Assembly (NCBI GenBank): GCA_963930645.1
Contig: OZ005653.1
Span: forward strand, 210,352,496-210,416,495
DNA: 64,000 nt
Reading direction: 5' to 3'
Source: Salticus scenicus
Lineage: Eukaryota > Arthropoda > Arachnida > Araneae > Salticidae
Under the pieces are notes generated by a model. The model saw only the letters and a program-made list of their open reading frames with translations. It was not told where the DNA came from and made no database searches. The position numbers were made by a program, and so were the translations under genes. Below, one piece after another: positions 13,380 through 25,274 of the stretch (position 1 is its first letter; each line of letters opens with the position of its first letter).

Positions 13380-15105
13380 ATTAATGGAGAGGCCAAGATA
13401 GCCTGCTATGCAGATGACATTGCCATCTGGAATACAAATTCTGATCTGTCTGCTTCAGAAGCTATCCTAAACACCAACCTGACGAACGTTGAAACCTGGG
13501 CCACAAACCTTAAGCTCTTGATTAACCCAGAAAAATCCAATCTCTGTGTCTTCACCACTGACGGAAAAAACAGGAAATCATTCCGTCCTAGCATCAAAAT
13601 CTTCAACTCGACCATCAATCAAATTCCTAACCCCAAATATCTTGGTCTCACATTGGACACCGAGCTAACATTCACCAAGCACATTGAAACCACCTCACTC
13701 AGAGCATTAAAAAAGCTCAATATTCTCAGAAAATTATGTGGTTCAACATGGGGTTCTAAACCAAAGACTCTCCTCAACACCTACACTACACTCATCAGAC
13801 CTGCTCTTGAATATGCAGCACCTATATGGGCTCCAGCATCCTCCTCATTAAAAGAGAAGCTTGATACTGTCCAATACAGAGCTTCAAAAATCATCATTGG
13901 TGCACTTTCCTCAACTAACAACCTGAGTGCTGAGACTGAATGCGGTCTCACACCACTTGAAAGCAGGCGAAAACTGGCCACTGTTAAATTTACCAATAAG
14001 ATCAGGAGCTGCAGCGTGGAACACATCTCAAATGTTACTTTTCGGGCCTGGACCAACAGAGAAAGGTTAAAGAGATCCTCCACGCTCCAATACGACAAAG
14101 ATATTGGAAATAACATCAGTCTGAACCATTCATGCCTTGACATTATTGAAGAACCATATTTTGCTGTCAAACCACCGTCTACTGTTAAGATCAATTTAGA
14201 CCTGCTGGAACCGTGTTCGAAAAAAGAACTACAAGAAACCATTAAGAGGAAGGGCATGGAAACTATAGCCAAGCTTTCTAAACCTGACCTTGTAACCGCT
14301 TACACCGACGGCTCTTCCAACTCAGAATGTGACAGAGGAGGTTCTGGCATCTTCCTTCTCCTTCCAGATCAAACATCCCTCAAACATCGAGTCGCAGCCG
14401 GAAAAATCGCCTCCAACTTCACTAGTGAACTGATCGCCATAAAAGCCGCTCTTGCCCTTTACCTCACACAGTCAGTTCCCTCGAATGGCATCATCATTTT
14501 CTCTGACTACAAATCTGCTCTGGAGGCCATTAAAGGAGGTAAAACGAGACTCGCCCAAGATATCGACGCGCTTCTGTCCACCATTGCCGCCAGGGAACAA
14601 ATCTGCACCATCCAATGGGTCCCCGCTCATGTCAACATCGAGGGGAATGAACAAGCGGACTCCCTCACCAAGGAGGCTAGGAATATAAATCCCCCCCCCC
14701 ATGCAAACCACTTGCTTTGATGCAAATGCCGTCGCAAAACATCAGTTCTGCGACGGACCTCGGAACAAATGGTGCCTTCCGGAGCTTAATCTCGACCGTG
14801 AAATCACCACTACCATCAGCAGATTACGGACGGGGCACATGAGAGGTATGAAGATCATGCCCGACGGCTCTAGAACCTACGCAGAATGCAGGCACTGCCC
14901 AGGAACTCAGCTGGATCCGAGAAATCTCTTCAATTGCATCTCTGTTGCCTCGACCCTCTTCAACATCGAACTCAACTGCTGCCATGACACCCTTTACACC
15001 GAAAAAGTCGCAGATGTGGCCAGGGCTGTGCTCCATGCCATCGGTCCCATTTGACTTTTCTATACACTTTTTTTTTCTGCACTTGTCACACGACAACAAC
15101 AACAA
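13380..15105 (+). mobile_element. 5'-truncated LINE (RT plus RNase H type) with (CAA)n tail
   Basis: The insertion begins inside the reverse transcriptase just before its catalytic YADD box, runs through RNase H and a cysteine motif, and ends ACACGACAACAACAACAAC. It is flanked by a near-perfect 17-bp duplication (CATGATGATAAAGTGAC at 13363-13379 and CATGATGATGAAGTGAC at 15106-15122). Truncation at the 5' end and the duplication are typical of target-primed reverse transcription. RNase H downstream of RT is known for the I group of LINEs, so an I-like family is my best guess. Confidence 0.88.
13383..15054 (+). pseudogene. LINE ORF2 fragment: RT C-terminus, RNase H, Cys motif
   Basis: The frame from 13383 starts with the last part of reverse transcriptase: YADD sits at about 13407-13418, followed by the thumb-like region (NPKYLGLTLD, RPALEYAAPIW). 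RNase H follows: TDGSS at about 14304-14318 has the first Asp, ELIAIKAAL the Glu, FSDYKSAL the second Asp, and WVPAHVNIEGNEQAD the His and last Asp, so all catalytic positions appear present. At a run of ten C (14691-14700) the frame shifts; the C-terminal part continues from 14701 to 15054 and holds a CRHC...C motif in which the usual His looks like Asn. The polymerase N-terminus, endonuclease and ORF1 are missing, so it cannot be active. The poly-C shift could also be a sequencing slip. Confidence 0.88.
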
Positions 15106-15871
15106 CATGATGATGAAGTGACGCTCCGATTTCTTCATTAATTTCGCCAAAGCACTAATCGAAGCCAAATTCAAATTAGTAGAGAAAAAATGATTGTACT
15201 TATGTTACATATAAACACATACAGTTTTTGAAAAGGCTACCATATAAATATCCCAGCAAAACTTATACTGGTGGGTTCGTTTTGGCCTACTGCTGGCATC
15301 CTGCACTTGCCATCAGTTGCCGGTTGCCCCATATAACTCCAGTAGCGGGCCGTTTGTGGCTGCCAGCTGTGATGGAAGCCTAAAGAAAAATGGTCGGTGG
15401 CCCAGAAGTGGCATAAACACAGTTGGCCTTATGCAGGCTATCACCACACGGCCAACATCATGTTTTTCATGTTGTGGCCACAAATTATTAGGCCATAACC
15501 AATTTGTATGCATAGAGGGCGCTGTGATTCTTTTTCTGTTGATTTGAAATTCCCTCGCTGTCCGCCATTTCATACGAAGTTCTTGTTCGTTGTTGTTGTC
15601 TGCGGGTGCGAGATTGAAAATCTCGTAAAAATAATATAGGAGTAAGTAATTCAATTATTAATTTGTTTTTGTATTATTTTTTAAATACTATTTTTTTTTA
15701 ATGTTTGACTCTAAAGCTATTGTTGTAACAAAAGGATTTCTAGAAATATATAACAAATATCCAGTTGACCCGTTTTAGTAAATTATGATAGCCGCTAACT
15801 TTCTAGTATTTTATTATTGTTATTATTATTTATTATTATTATTTATCGATTTTTTAATTTTTGACCAAAAA

Positions 15872-16690
15872 ACTAGTATGATGTGGCACCACAAAACTTT
15901 CTTCTATATTTTTTATTATGCAAATTCGCGTAGTGCAAATAATTTGTTAAAATCATTTTCCTGAATGCATGCAAACGATTTTCATTTTAAAACAGTGTTT
16001 CTCAATAATAATAATAATAAAAATAATAAAATCAATTTTGTGCCAACTTCTGAAAAAATGCTTTCTTCTTCTTCTTCTTGTTTTTTTTTTCTTTTTCTTT
16101 TTTTTTTTTTTTTTTTTAATAATTTAAACTTTGCTTTAATTTTCCACAAATTTAATTCAGTCATTTACTTGAAAGTTATTGATGAGTTTCTTTTGAAAAA
16201 TACCAGCATAGAAAATTTATCCCCTCATGGGGAAGGGCGAGCGATTCTTCAACTTATACAAAAACATTTTCCTAGTTTGTTGTTAGTTATTTAAATATTT
16301 ATTTTTTAATTCATAATACAAATTAAAAAAATAATTATCATTTATTTGAAATCATTTATGTAAAATTTCTTCTTATACTGTGTCATATTGAAAATTACGA
16401 AGAAGTAGAAATATAGAGCCATGTGTTGAGTGAATGATCCACAAATGTAATCGGGAACGATTTTAATCAAGTTTGGTTAAATAACAAATTTGGTTAAATT
16501 TCGTCCATTGGTTCGTGAGATACAGCGTCCACAATTTTTTTTATACACACTTACAGAGTGAAAATTTCTAAAAATGGTCAAATCGTGTTCAGGAATCTCA
16601 AAACCCTCCATCACAGAAAATAATTTTCATAAATAAAAATTTTTAAATGTAATTTCTATAAACTATTATAGGAAACGAAAAAAAAAAAAA
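15872..16690 (+). mobile_element. HINE-like element, copy H2 (decayed 3' end)
   Basis: It begins ACTAGTATGATGTGGCACC with the small hairpin TGTGG-CA-CCACA, then ACTTTCTTCTATA, matching copy H5 at 32391. The middle keeps family landmarks: TTTATCCCCTCATGGGGAAGG near 16200, GATCCACAAATGTAATC near 16440 and TTCGTGAGATACAGCGTCC near 16520. The 3' stem-loop is not recognisable, so the end coordinate is approximate. Confidence 0.5.
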
Positions 16691-17689
16691 AGTGGTAGCC
16701 ATAACAAACTGTTTTATTTTATTTATTTATTAATTATTATTTTTTAAATGCAAGTGAGAAAAATAATTTCACTTTTACGAAACTGAAATACTTCCCCCCT
16801 CAATTTCCCGAAACGTATAAGAATATTTTTGAGCATCATTATTAAATGAACCACAAATATTTATTTTATCATTTTTGATCGGAACCATTTCTTATTGCAT
16901 CTATAAAATTTATGTTGATCTGTATTTTAGCGTTGAATAAAGATTTTTACGTGCGCTGATAAGAAATGTCTCTTTGACTGTAATGTATCCAAATTATTTT
17001 ATGAATTTTTATACTGAAACCATTTGCGTTACCTGTACAACTTTTTATGACAAGCGTCCTATAGTAAATATCGAAAACCTGTATAACATATATGAGTTTT
17101 ATGGAATTCTAAAAATATTTTTCAAATAGGTAATCGCGGATAAATTTATCAAATATTTACAGCTACAAAGACAAACGCACTCTCGTTTTTCTGCCTAATT
17201 CCGTTATCTCTTTACTCAACGGAACGATATATATATATATATTTTTTTTCAGCTGAAGAATCTGCTTTCCAAACCTAATGAAAATTAAATGGCACAGGTC
17301 AAATGCTGAATATTCGCTTAAAGTTCAAATAACGTCATCTGTATAAAACTGCAAAATCATCTTTCGGTATCGCACGTGTCGAAAAATTATTCACTCAAGG
17401 ACTTTGAAGAAGTTGGAGAGAGAGTAAAGATCCCACTGGACTATCAACAACGCGAAAAAGTTCTTTGTGGCGGCCTGGTTAAGAGTGACAGCTGTGATAA
17501 TTAATTCTAAATGAAGATAAACACAGAGAGAAAAAAAGGAAGCTGATTCATCTGCCCTGCTGTTTTAAAAAGAAGGGAAAAAAATTATCAACTGGGTACC
17601 ATTTGATGTAGGAGAAAATAAAAATATTCAAGATTTTCTGCATACTTGAGAGTTATAATAAAAAAGCACCACAGAAATGGTGTTTAAAA

Positions 17690-18345
17690 GTAATAAGAGT
17701 AACCACAATAAAATGTAAGAGCTCGCAACAATCGTTTCGGATGGAAAGAAAACATGATCCTTCATCAGGCAAACGAAGTAGGCACGAGTGCGGCAAACAA
17801 AGCGCAGCGTTCCTGCCTGCGTTTTGTTTGCAAAATTTTATGGTGTTTATTCAAAGTATTGTACATGTTACTTGAGAGTATACTCCAATTTCTTAAGAAA
17901 TCGCACCCTCGGTTATTAACTAGTTATTAACTAAAAGGACGTTCGAAATGGAAATGTCTGTTTTTTTATTGCCGTAAATCAGAAGTGACCTAAAATCCGG
18001 AAAAGTCCGAAATCCGGAAAGGCCACGGTCCGGACGATTCCGGATTTGAGATTTTGTACTGTAGTAATAAATAGAAAAATTTGTAAATAAACATAATCAT
18101 TGCCCCCCTCCCCCCCCGAAAAAAAAAAGATGCATCAGTTCTTTTAGGTTGAAATAATAACACATCCCTTCGTGAGTTTAACAAAAAGCACGATTGCAGC
18201 AAATTACTTTTGCTGCACTCGTGCCCACTTTGTTTCGCCTGATGAAGGGTCTTCGTGCTATTTCAACCGGAAACAATTGCTGCAATTTTTTATTATTATT
18301 ATTATTATTTTTTTTTATAGTTTATGGTGTTTTTTACAATGCTCA
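17690..18345. repeat. diverged fold-back (inverted repeat pair)
   Basis: An arm at about 17727-17802 (CATCAGGCAAACGAAGTAGG, GCACGAGTGCGGCAA) is matched in inverted orientation at about 18202-18286 (TTGCTGCACTCGTGCCCAC, TTTGTTTCGCCTGATGAAGG). The arms look about three-quarters identical, so it is old. The loop has a cluster of CCGGA words (17996-18050) and a C-run near 18103-18117. No target duplication found. Confidence 0.55.
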
Positions 18346-18460
18346 CTTTATAACAATTTTTGTTTCAATAATTCAATATTTCAATTTTCACATGTAAAGT
18401 TACATTTATTTATATCAAATAGCGTAACAAAGTTAAACATATTGAAATTTGAACACTTTG

Positions 18461-18492
<32 letters not shown>

Positions 18493-18837
18493 ATAATCTC
18501 CTTTATTCCAAAAAATGTAATATAGAGAAATATTTGCAATGAAAACAAAAAATTAAACTTTATCATAAGGAAAATGGATCAACTGACTATTTCCTATATG
18601 CTGCACTAGAAATCCTGAATTTACAACCATAGTGTATGAATAAAATACTTGTAAATAGTATTTAAAAATGAATATGTACAAAATCAAATTAAATATTGGA
18701 TGCATAGAAAAAACTGGCTGCTACTTCATCAGAAGAAAGAGAGAGGAAAACAAAAGAAAGAAAAAGAAAAAAAAGCATGAATAAAATTAAGGGTATCACC
18801 AATAAAAAAAATATATTAGCTATAACTAAATCAATGC

Positions 18838-19283
18838 TGGCCTATTAACGGCCCTCTTCACTTACCGTCTCCGGAAGTCCGAGGCAATGTTATTCTATGG
18901 GAAATTTTCTTTACAAATAACTTATTAACTAATACATATTTTTAAATTCTGCTTTCACATTCAGAAAATTCCCAACTGTTAAATTGACGGACCTTTTTAA
19001 AATGTATTTTTTTAATTTTTAATATTTTATTTTGAATTTGCAAAATGAAAAATTTCACACATTGAAAATTCGTATTTTGCAGCTTCAAAATAAAATATAA
19101 AAAATATATTTTTTAAAAAAGGTCCGTCAATTTAACAGTTGGGAATTTTCAGAATATGAAAACAGAATTTAAAAATATGTATTAGTTAATAAGTTATTTG
19201 TAAAGAAAATTTCCCATAGAATAACATTGGCTTCGGCTTCCGGCAACGATGAGTGAAGCGGGCCTTTAATGGGAAATATAAAG
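18838..19283. repeat. large palindrome, about 200-bp arms
   Basis: The left arm (GGCCCTCTTCACTTACCG through CTGTTAAATTGACGGACC) is repeated in inverted order on the right (GGTCCGTCAATTTAACAG through GAGTGAAGCGGGCC). The hinge is near 19050. The outer edges contain the same GGCC-type units as the surrounding TIR element, so it may be an inverted duplication of part of that element and not a separate insertion. Confidence 0.7.
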
Positions 19284-20310
19284 GACCAATGAAGACTGCC
19301 GGCAGTAATATAATTTTTTATGTTTGCCACAACTGGCCCACTGCAGGCTTCCAGCAATAACATAGAAAAATTATGTTTGCCATCAGGTAGCCCAACACTG
19401 GCCCACTAACAATTTCCAACTTAATGTCGGTTACCAACAGTGGCCCATTACCTATTTTCATCATACTGCTAGCTGCCAGCAGCGATCCATTCACTGGCCC
19501 ACTAACTTATTTTTAACTTACTGCAGGCTGCCAACAGTGGATCGATTGAATATGGCCTACTGACGGCCGGCGTAACATATTCCCTGCGGCAACGTTAACT
19601 TTTGCCACCGACGGGCCAGCTGCAGCTACTGCTGGCAACCAGCACTTGGCCTCATGCTGGCCGTCATCTGAGGTTTTGCTGGGATAATTCAAACGGTCCT
19701 CACTAAACGCCAACATTTGCCATGAGAACACGGAGCTTTTTAAGCAAAATTAACGTACCATGTTATAAGACAAGGAATTTACTCACGGCGACAAACTGCA
19801 TTTATTTGCAAGATGAAAAGAAACCGAATTAGAAAAAGTCATAAGATGCTATTGTAGATCTGCATTACGTTAAAGAACGAATAATACATGATCAAAGGTT
19901 TCGATAGAGTTGCAATTAGCAAAAGATACATATATGCGGGAAGAGGGAGGATGTAAAAATTTAAAGAAAATACTGTATGTAAATTTAAGTTGCAATTTAG
20001 AGGTCATAAACATGTGTTTGTTAGTTTATTTTATCTATTTTTTAATATAACATATTTTTTAGAATATGTGATAATCAACATCACACCAGTTCTTTCCCAT
20101 TCATCCCCATAGGTGGGGATGAATGGGACAATGTACATGCATGTAAAAATAGAAATTATTATTAATTAAAAATGATAACTTTTTATTAAAGTTAGTATGT
20201 TTATATGTAACTAATTACTGAAGTGTACTTATGAGCAATGTTCTGAATTACATATGGTAAACGTTATCAGTAAAAACTTGAAAATATCCCATTCATCCCC
20301 ACTCTCCCCT

Positions 20311-21268
20311 ATTGTATGCGAACAGTGGTGGAAGACCTGGGATTAAAAAAAAAAAAAAAAAATACTATGTGAACCCTGTTTATAAAATTTGGTGTGTGTG
20401 TGTGTATATATATATATAAAGAAAGAAAGAAAAAGAGAAATTACATGAATTAAATTTAAACGGTCGGTTCAAAATTATTTTTAACAATATTGAGTAATTG
20501 ATTATGCAACATTTGTAAAGGGAAATAATTTGTGTTTTTGTATGAAAAAATATTATTAAATTAAAAGAATTTTTTACGGTTATCTAATATCTAAATGAAT
20601 TTCAGTGAATTCAATAAGAATATATAATTTGATTTTTTTTCCGTGTCTGTTCGGGATATAAACTAATATTATTTCTGCTTTTGAAGAATTTTAGGAGTTG
20701 TAAAGAAATCTGTAACACATGAAAAAAAATAGATGAATTTTATTCCTCAGGAATTTTAGAATTTTTCAATTATTCATATAATAAATCCATCTTAACACCC
20801 ACCAGTGTATGTTAAGTGCACTAAACATTACGAGAGGTCTGCACAGACACCTGGCTTAAAGCCCAACCCTCGAGTCGAATTTTTTAATTTGGTTTAGGGC
20901 CGGGAAGGGTTTAGTACATTTTTACATCTTCGTGTCGGGCCGGGCCGGGGATACGCTTACTTTTTTCTGTATACTCAGGCCGAGATGGGCCCAGATTAAA
21001 TTTTTACCTGGCCACATCGGTCTGGATGCTATTTTTTTTTCTACTTCCCTCATTAATTAACAAAGAAAACGTATATGATTAAGAAAGCAATCTTTTCTTT
21101 AGTTTTTTATTTTGCATAAATTAATAAGCTATTATGTCGCCTGAAATTTTGTTTTGTTAAATATTATTTATAACTTCAACTTGATTGTTTGACTGCCTGT
21201 CTGTTCGCGCTCTGACTTCCGGCAATATTTTTAACGTATCTCGAAACTGATGTTATTTAAAATCCCAA
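20311..21268. other. unassigned DNA with simple repeats and a GC-rich patch
   Basis: An A-run near 20344-20361, (GT)n then (TA)n near 20393-20419 and GAAA units after it. A GC-rich patch at about 20920-20955 (TGTCGGGCCGGGCCGGGG) recalls subterminal repeats of hAT elements, but I see no ends. Confidence 0.4.
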
Positions 21269-21270
21269 TA

Positions 21271-21453
21271 CAGTCGAACCTCGTTAACGTGAATCTCAAG
21301 GCGGATAATTTTTTTTTTCATGTTATCAGTAGTTCATGCTATCAGTAATTAATCTTCATATAGCTAAAAAAGTCTTCATTTCGAGGGGTATTGTGGAAAT
21401 AGTTCATGTTAAAATTAATTCACGTAAGTGTTCACGTTAACGAGGTTCGACTG
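21271..21453. mobile_element. pogo/Tigger-like MITE
   Basis: Perfect inverted ends CAGTCGAACCTCGTTAACGT and its complement, with TA on both sides (21269-21270 and 21454-21455). TA duplications plus CAGT... ends and GTTAACGAGGTTCGA words are typical of pogo-type Tc1/mariner MITEs. 183 bp, non-coding; the interior repeats GTTCATGCTATCAGT-like words from the ends. Confidence 0.85.
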
Positions 21454-21572
21454 TAAGCAGGTTTACTGTTTAAAGTATATGCATGGCGCTATTAGTTTGT
21501 GCACATTACAAACACAAGAGGTTAGATGCGTTACACTCTGAAGGCTTTACGTCTTATAAGCCGCAATTAATA

Positions 21573-21668
21573 GAAAACATTGTTATTTTTTCCCATTGTT
21601 TACGTCTTATAATTTGTTTGTTGAAAAACATTGTTGTTTTTTCCCATTGTTTACGTTTTGTAATCTGT
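21573..21668 (+). repeat. short tandem duplication
   Basis: Two adjacent copies of a unit of about 52 bp sharing TTTTTTCCCATTGTTTACGT. They differ at a few positions, so the duplication is not new. Confidence 0.7.
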
Positions 21669-22639
21669 AGTCTAGGGACTTTGAAGGATATTTTTAAGTA
21701 CATTTCCGCTACTTTCCAGGGTACAAAATATAATGAAGTTAGCCTCATTTTTTAGATGCAGAAAAGCGTATTTTCCATTGAAAGTGGTTAGATTAGCATT
21801 CATGTTTTGTTTACAGGATCACATAAAGAAATTATTAGAATACATTACGAACTATAAATGGAAATGGATGGAAAAGGACTTTCAGCTGTATTAACAATTT
21901 TTAATACTTTCCTACATTGTTTGATGCATACTAATATTTTTAATTTTACTTTCTGTACGTCCGCAATGAAGAATTTCTGTACATATTTGTCTTCTGACAA
22001 ATCAGGAGTTTTGTTAATGGATATTCTATAGTTTGGCTTTGTAAAACCTCTGAAAGTTAGATACTAAAACTTTTTTTGCATGGAAATGCATGTATTATTC
22101 TTTTTCTTTTTCTTCTTCCCTTTTTTTTTTTTTTTTTTTTTTCTTATCTTTTAGATGTTCTGAACATTTTTTTTAATCTTCTGAATTTTTAGATGTCATA
22201 ATGTCACGAAAATGTAAAAAAGAAATACCATACAATATTTTTTTTTTTTTTTGCGTATCAAAGAAATTCTAGGAGTTGTAATAAGAAGTCAAAAGTAGGT
22301 GTTACATAAAAAAAGAAAAAGAAGAAAATGGCATTAGTTTTTTTTTTTTAATTGAAAATGAACATTTTTTTCTAAAAATGTGTTGGTGAAGAAAACAGTT
22401 CTCTGTGCTATGATAGCATTTCTCTTATTTTAATGCAGTAATCTAATAACACCGTAATTTTTTTTTTTTTTTTTTTTTTATTTGAATATATGAACTTAAA
22501 AGTAAATTTTCTTCGCGAAGAATACAGTTGAATTGTTCTGTTATCTCGATTAAGACTCGCAATATTCTAGATTTTCAAGACCTCTGTTTTCTTATAGTAA
22601 TATTTTCTTTATTTAAATGCTTAAAATTGATGATTATCT

Positions 22640-23175
22640 AAATCAAAGCTATTAAAAAAATAGTGGTGTTCAAAATGTAGATTTCTGCAACCTCTGCTCA
22701 ATGGGTTTCACTGACGTTCTTTCTATCTAGCGTTTCTCTCTACTATGAAGGATGAAATATTTATTATACAGATTTATTATGATATGATAAATATTTGCAA
22801 TTGAGAAATATATATATTTATGATAATTGAGATTTATATATATTTATATATAAGTATAACTGAGAAAAAATTCGCAGGTAAAAACAATTTTTCCTCTACT
22901 GTGGAAATACAAAATATGTGCTGGATTCAAATCCTTAAATCAAAGTTTAGTATTCAAAAATAGTGGTATTGAAAATGTAGGATGCTGCTACTCATGCTCA
23001 ATGAGTTTCACTGCTTTTTTTTTCTATCTAGTATTTCTTTCTACTGTCCAGATGAAAGTACTTATGTATGTTTGATACAGATGTAAATATAATTGAGATA
23101 AACCTGAGGTAATTTTTTTTTTTTTCCAAATATGGAAATACAAAATATGTGGTGATTTCAAATAAAAATTATCTA
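22640..23175 (+). repeat. diverged tandem duplication of about 270-300 bp
   Basis: Shared landmarks in the same order: ATAGTGGTGTTCAAAATGTAG and CTCAATGGGTTTCACTG at about 22662-22730, again at about 22960-23020; and GGAAATACAAAATATGTG at about 22902 and 23133. Non-coding. Confidence 0.6.
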
Positions 23176-23179
23176 CTTT

Positions 23180-24293
23180 AAATAACATCATCATCACTAA
23201 TTCAAATATATATTTATATAAATGGGTCAAGATTGAAATCTGTGTGTGAGTTAAAGATACCATCTTCAGTTTAGTGAGGAATATAAATTCGCTTCATCAA
23301 CGAACTTATAACACAAATAAACTAAAAAAAAGTATATATAAAGCCTAAATTCTAAGATTTTACAATGTTCTCCGAGAATCTTAAACGTCGCCATTTTTTT
23401 TTTTTATCTAAAACTCATTTGAAAACAAGTATCTTATCTACAATACAATGAATTATTGGGCAATTTAGAGGCGTGTCAGCATCAAAAACCGCAAAGTTTT
23501 GTTAGACTTATTCCCGTTTCTTAGTAACACGTATCTTTAACTCATTACCTGTCTGCAACGTTCCACATTATGTTTCATTTCACGGAATATAAAGATCGTG
23601 TTTTGTTCTAGAAAAGTAACAGGTGCTCTTGTTATTGCCTGATTTTATTCACCTTGGCCATGATACTGACATACTCGCACAAATTCCAATCTTTTCAAAG
23701 ATAAAAATAGCGTTTGAAATATGTATTATAAAAAATGAGACTTTTTACTGGTTTTGTGGGTTTTGAGAGAGTTGGACTGCAGTGAAGGTTTTCAAGACAA
23801 AATAGAGACAGTAAAATTTTTACTTTCCCAAATAGAGACTTATAAGATTATTTCGTTCGACATTATAAAATTTTTATTACTGCCTTAATGAAGTGAACAA
23901 TTTAAATTATAGTTAACAATTCTGCTAAAATTTAGATGTAATACAATTTTAGTTTTATAAAAAAGAATAAACGACAAATGATATATGGATGATAAACTTT
24001 GACTTTTAACTATATGGCAAAGTATTTTTTTTTTTTTTTTTTTTTAATATTTTTTTCAAGAATCTTTGAAATTTCTCGATGCGTCTAGACTTTTAAGATG
24101 AAAATAAAACAAGCTTTTGTACATGAGAGTATGAAACAGTTTTATCTTTTGTATTTTTCTTAAGTAGTAAGTATTAGTAGACAATTTCTCTTTCGTAATA
24201 TTTTCAAATTTTTATGTTAACTTCCAAACAAAAAACAAACAAACAAAAAAAAAAAAAAAAAAGACTTCAGGCATAAATTAAATATATTCTCTT
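23180..24293. other. unassigned AT-rich DNA
   Basis: T-run at about 24026-24046 and A-run near 24247-24262; nothing else recognised. The stretch 21670-22640 before the tandem duplication is similar (T-runs near 22122-22142 and 22458-22480). Confidence 0.4.
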
Positions 24294-24297
24294 TTAA

Positions 24298-24834
24298 CCC
24301 ATTCATTCCCCTTGATGCCAAATGGAGTCGTAACATTTCAGACTTTCTTTCTTACCATCTAACACTCCCGCTGATTCAAAATGAACAATATTAAAATCTA
24401 TATACATTTTCCCACCGAAAAATATATATTTTAGATGATTTCCCCCTGTCCTTGTTCATAAATGAAAGTATAGTTTACTCTATTCTGATAATAATATCGG
24501 AATCGGTTTTGGGCAATTTAAATAAATTAAAAATTTTAAATATTTTTTATTTTATTTTTTAATGTTTATAATTTGTATTTTAATTAACTGCAATATGTAT
24601 TTCTTCCAAAAATTTGATATTTTTATTTATTGAAAAGATATGATTTTAAATAGCATCAGTGATTATATTAAACATAAATAAACACCTCTCAGTTGCTTTG
24701 TTAGCTATATTAATTCGTACTCTGCTATTGTTCCTATTTTAAGAAAAATATTTATATATATTACCTTTTGAAATAAATTTGACTAATTATAAGTTTTAAT
24801 GTTTTATGGATGGAAAAAATGGGGAATGAAAGAG
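24298..24834. mobile_element. TTAA-flanked MITE
   Basis: Left end CCCATTCATTCCCC and right end GGGGAATGAAAGAG are inverted repeats (12 of 14 match). TTAA lies on both sides (24294-24297 and 24835-24838). Interior AT-rich and non-coding. piggyBac-type by target and CC start. Confidence 0.72.
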
Positions 24835-25105
24835 TTAAGTAATTATTATTAAAGTATTGTAAGCTAGGTCATTTGCATTTTGTCAACATGAAAGGGTAAA
24901 CTAATTGCCGAAACAAAATTTGCATTTGAAATGGAGAAATAACATTTTTAAGAAACAAATATTCGTGTCTATAAATTACAGTAAAAATCTTTAGTGTTAT
25001 GAAGTATGTTATAAAATTAGCTATCATAATTTCAAAGGGTATTGAAACTCTCCAAAATAACGCTCCATACAATGTGGGGTCGGAAAGCAAGCAAAGACTC
25101 GCGAG

Positions 25106-25274
25106 CAGTGTTGCCAGATCTGGCGGATTTTTTATGCAATAATCACCAATAATTTTTAATTGTGACGTTTGCTTAACCACTTCCAAGATAGATGGTCTAT
25201 TACGTATTTCAAATACACTTCACAAAATTATTGGTGATTACTGAATAAAAAATCCATCAGATCTGGCAACACTG
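25106..25274. mobile_element. hAT-type MITE
   Basis: Ends CAGTGTTGCCAGATCTGG and the inverted CCATCAGATCTGGCAACACTG-type end, with arms that continue through AATCACCAATAATTTT. Flanked by a perfect 8-bp duplication CTCGCGAG (25098-25105 and 25275-25282). CAGTG ends with 8-bp duplications define hAT elements. 169 bp, no coding capacity. Confidence 0.93.

Larger units (their letters stand above)
15250..19685. mobile_element. TIR element with GGCC/TGCCAG-rich subterminal repeats
   Basis: The ends ATCCCAGCAAAAC (15250-15262) and GTTTTGCTGGGAT (19673-19685) are perfect inverted repeats flanked by AAT on both sides (15247-15249 and 19686-19688), a possible 3-bp duplication. Both subterminal regions are filled with degenerate units built on TGGCCCACT, TTGCCA and GCTGGCA (15270-15500 and 19300-19670). 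The interior has a HINE-like repeat and two fold-backs but no recognised transposase. Superfamily unknown. Confidence 0.6.
12091..20310. mobile_element. large TIR transposon, possibly 8.2 kb, heavily invaded
   Basis: The left end AGGGGAGAGTGGGG has a perfect inverted match at the right end (CCCCACTCTCCCCT, ending 20310). Subterminal words GATGAATGGGACA follow in both arms: near 12110 and 12460 on the left, and at about 20090-20132 and 20290 on the right, in both orientations. Flanking bases allow a TA duplication or a 3-bp ATT. The interior has no transposase I recognise, and a LINE, a second TIR element and other repeats have entered it. It could instead be two solo ends of the same family; a sister copy would decide. 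Confidence 0.55.

Noticed and set aside
13781..14272. 163-codon minus-strand frame
   Set aside because: Antisense shadow of the LINE RT/RNase H coding strand; no domain of its own.
15313..15654. 113-codon minus-strand frame and its plus-strand partner
   Set aside because: Fall in the GGCC-rich subterminal repeats of the TIR element at 15250-19685.
20860..21035. degenerate hAT element from GGGCCGGGCCGGGG words
   Set aside because: No terminal repeats or 8-bp duplication located.
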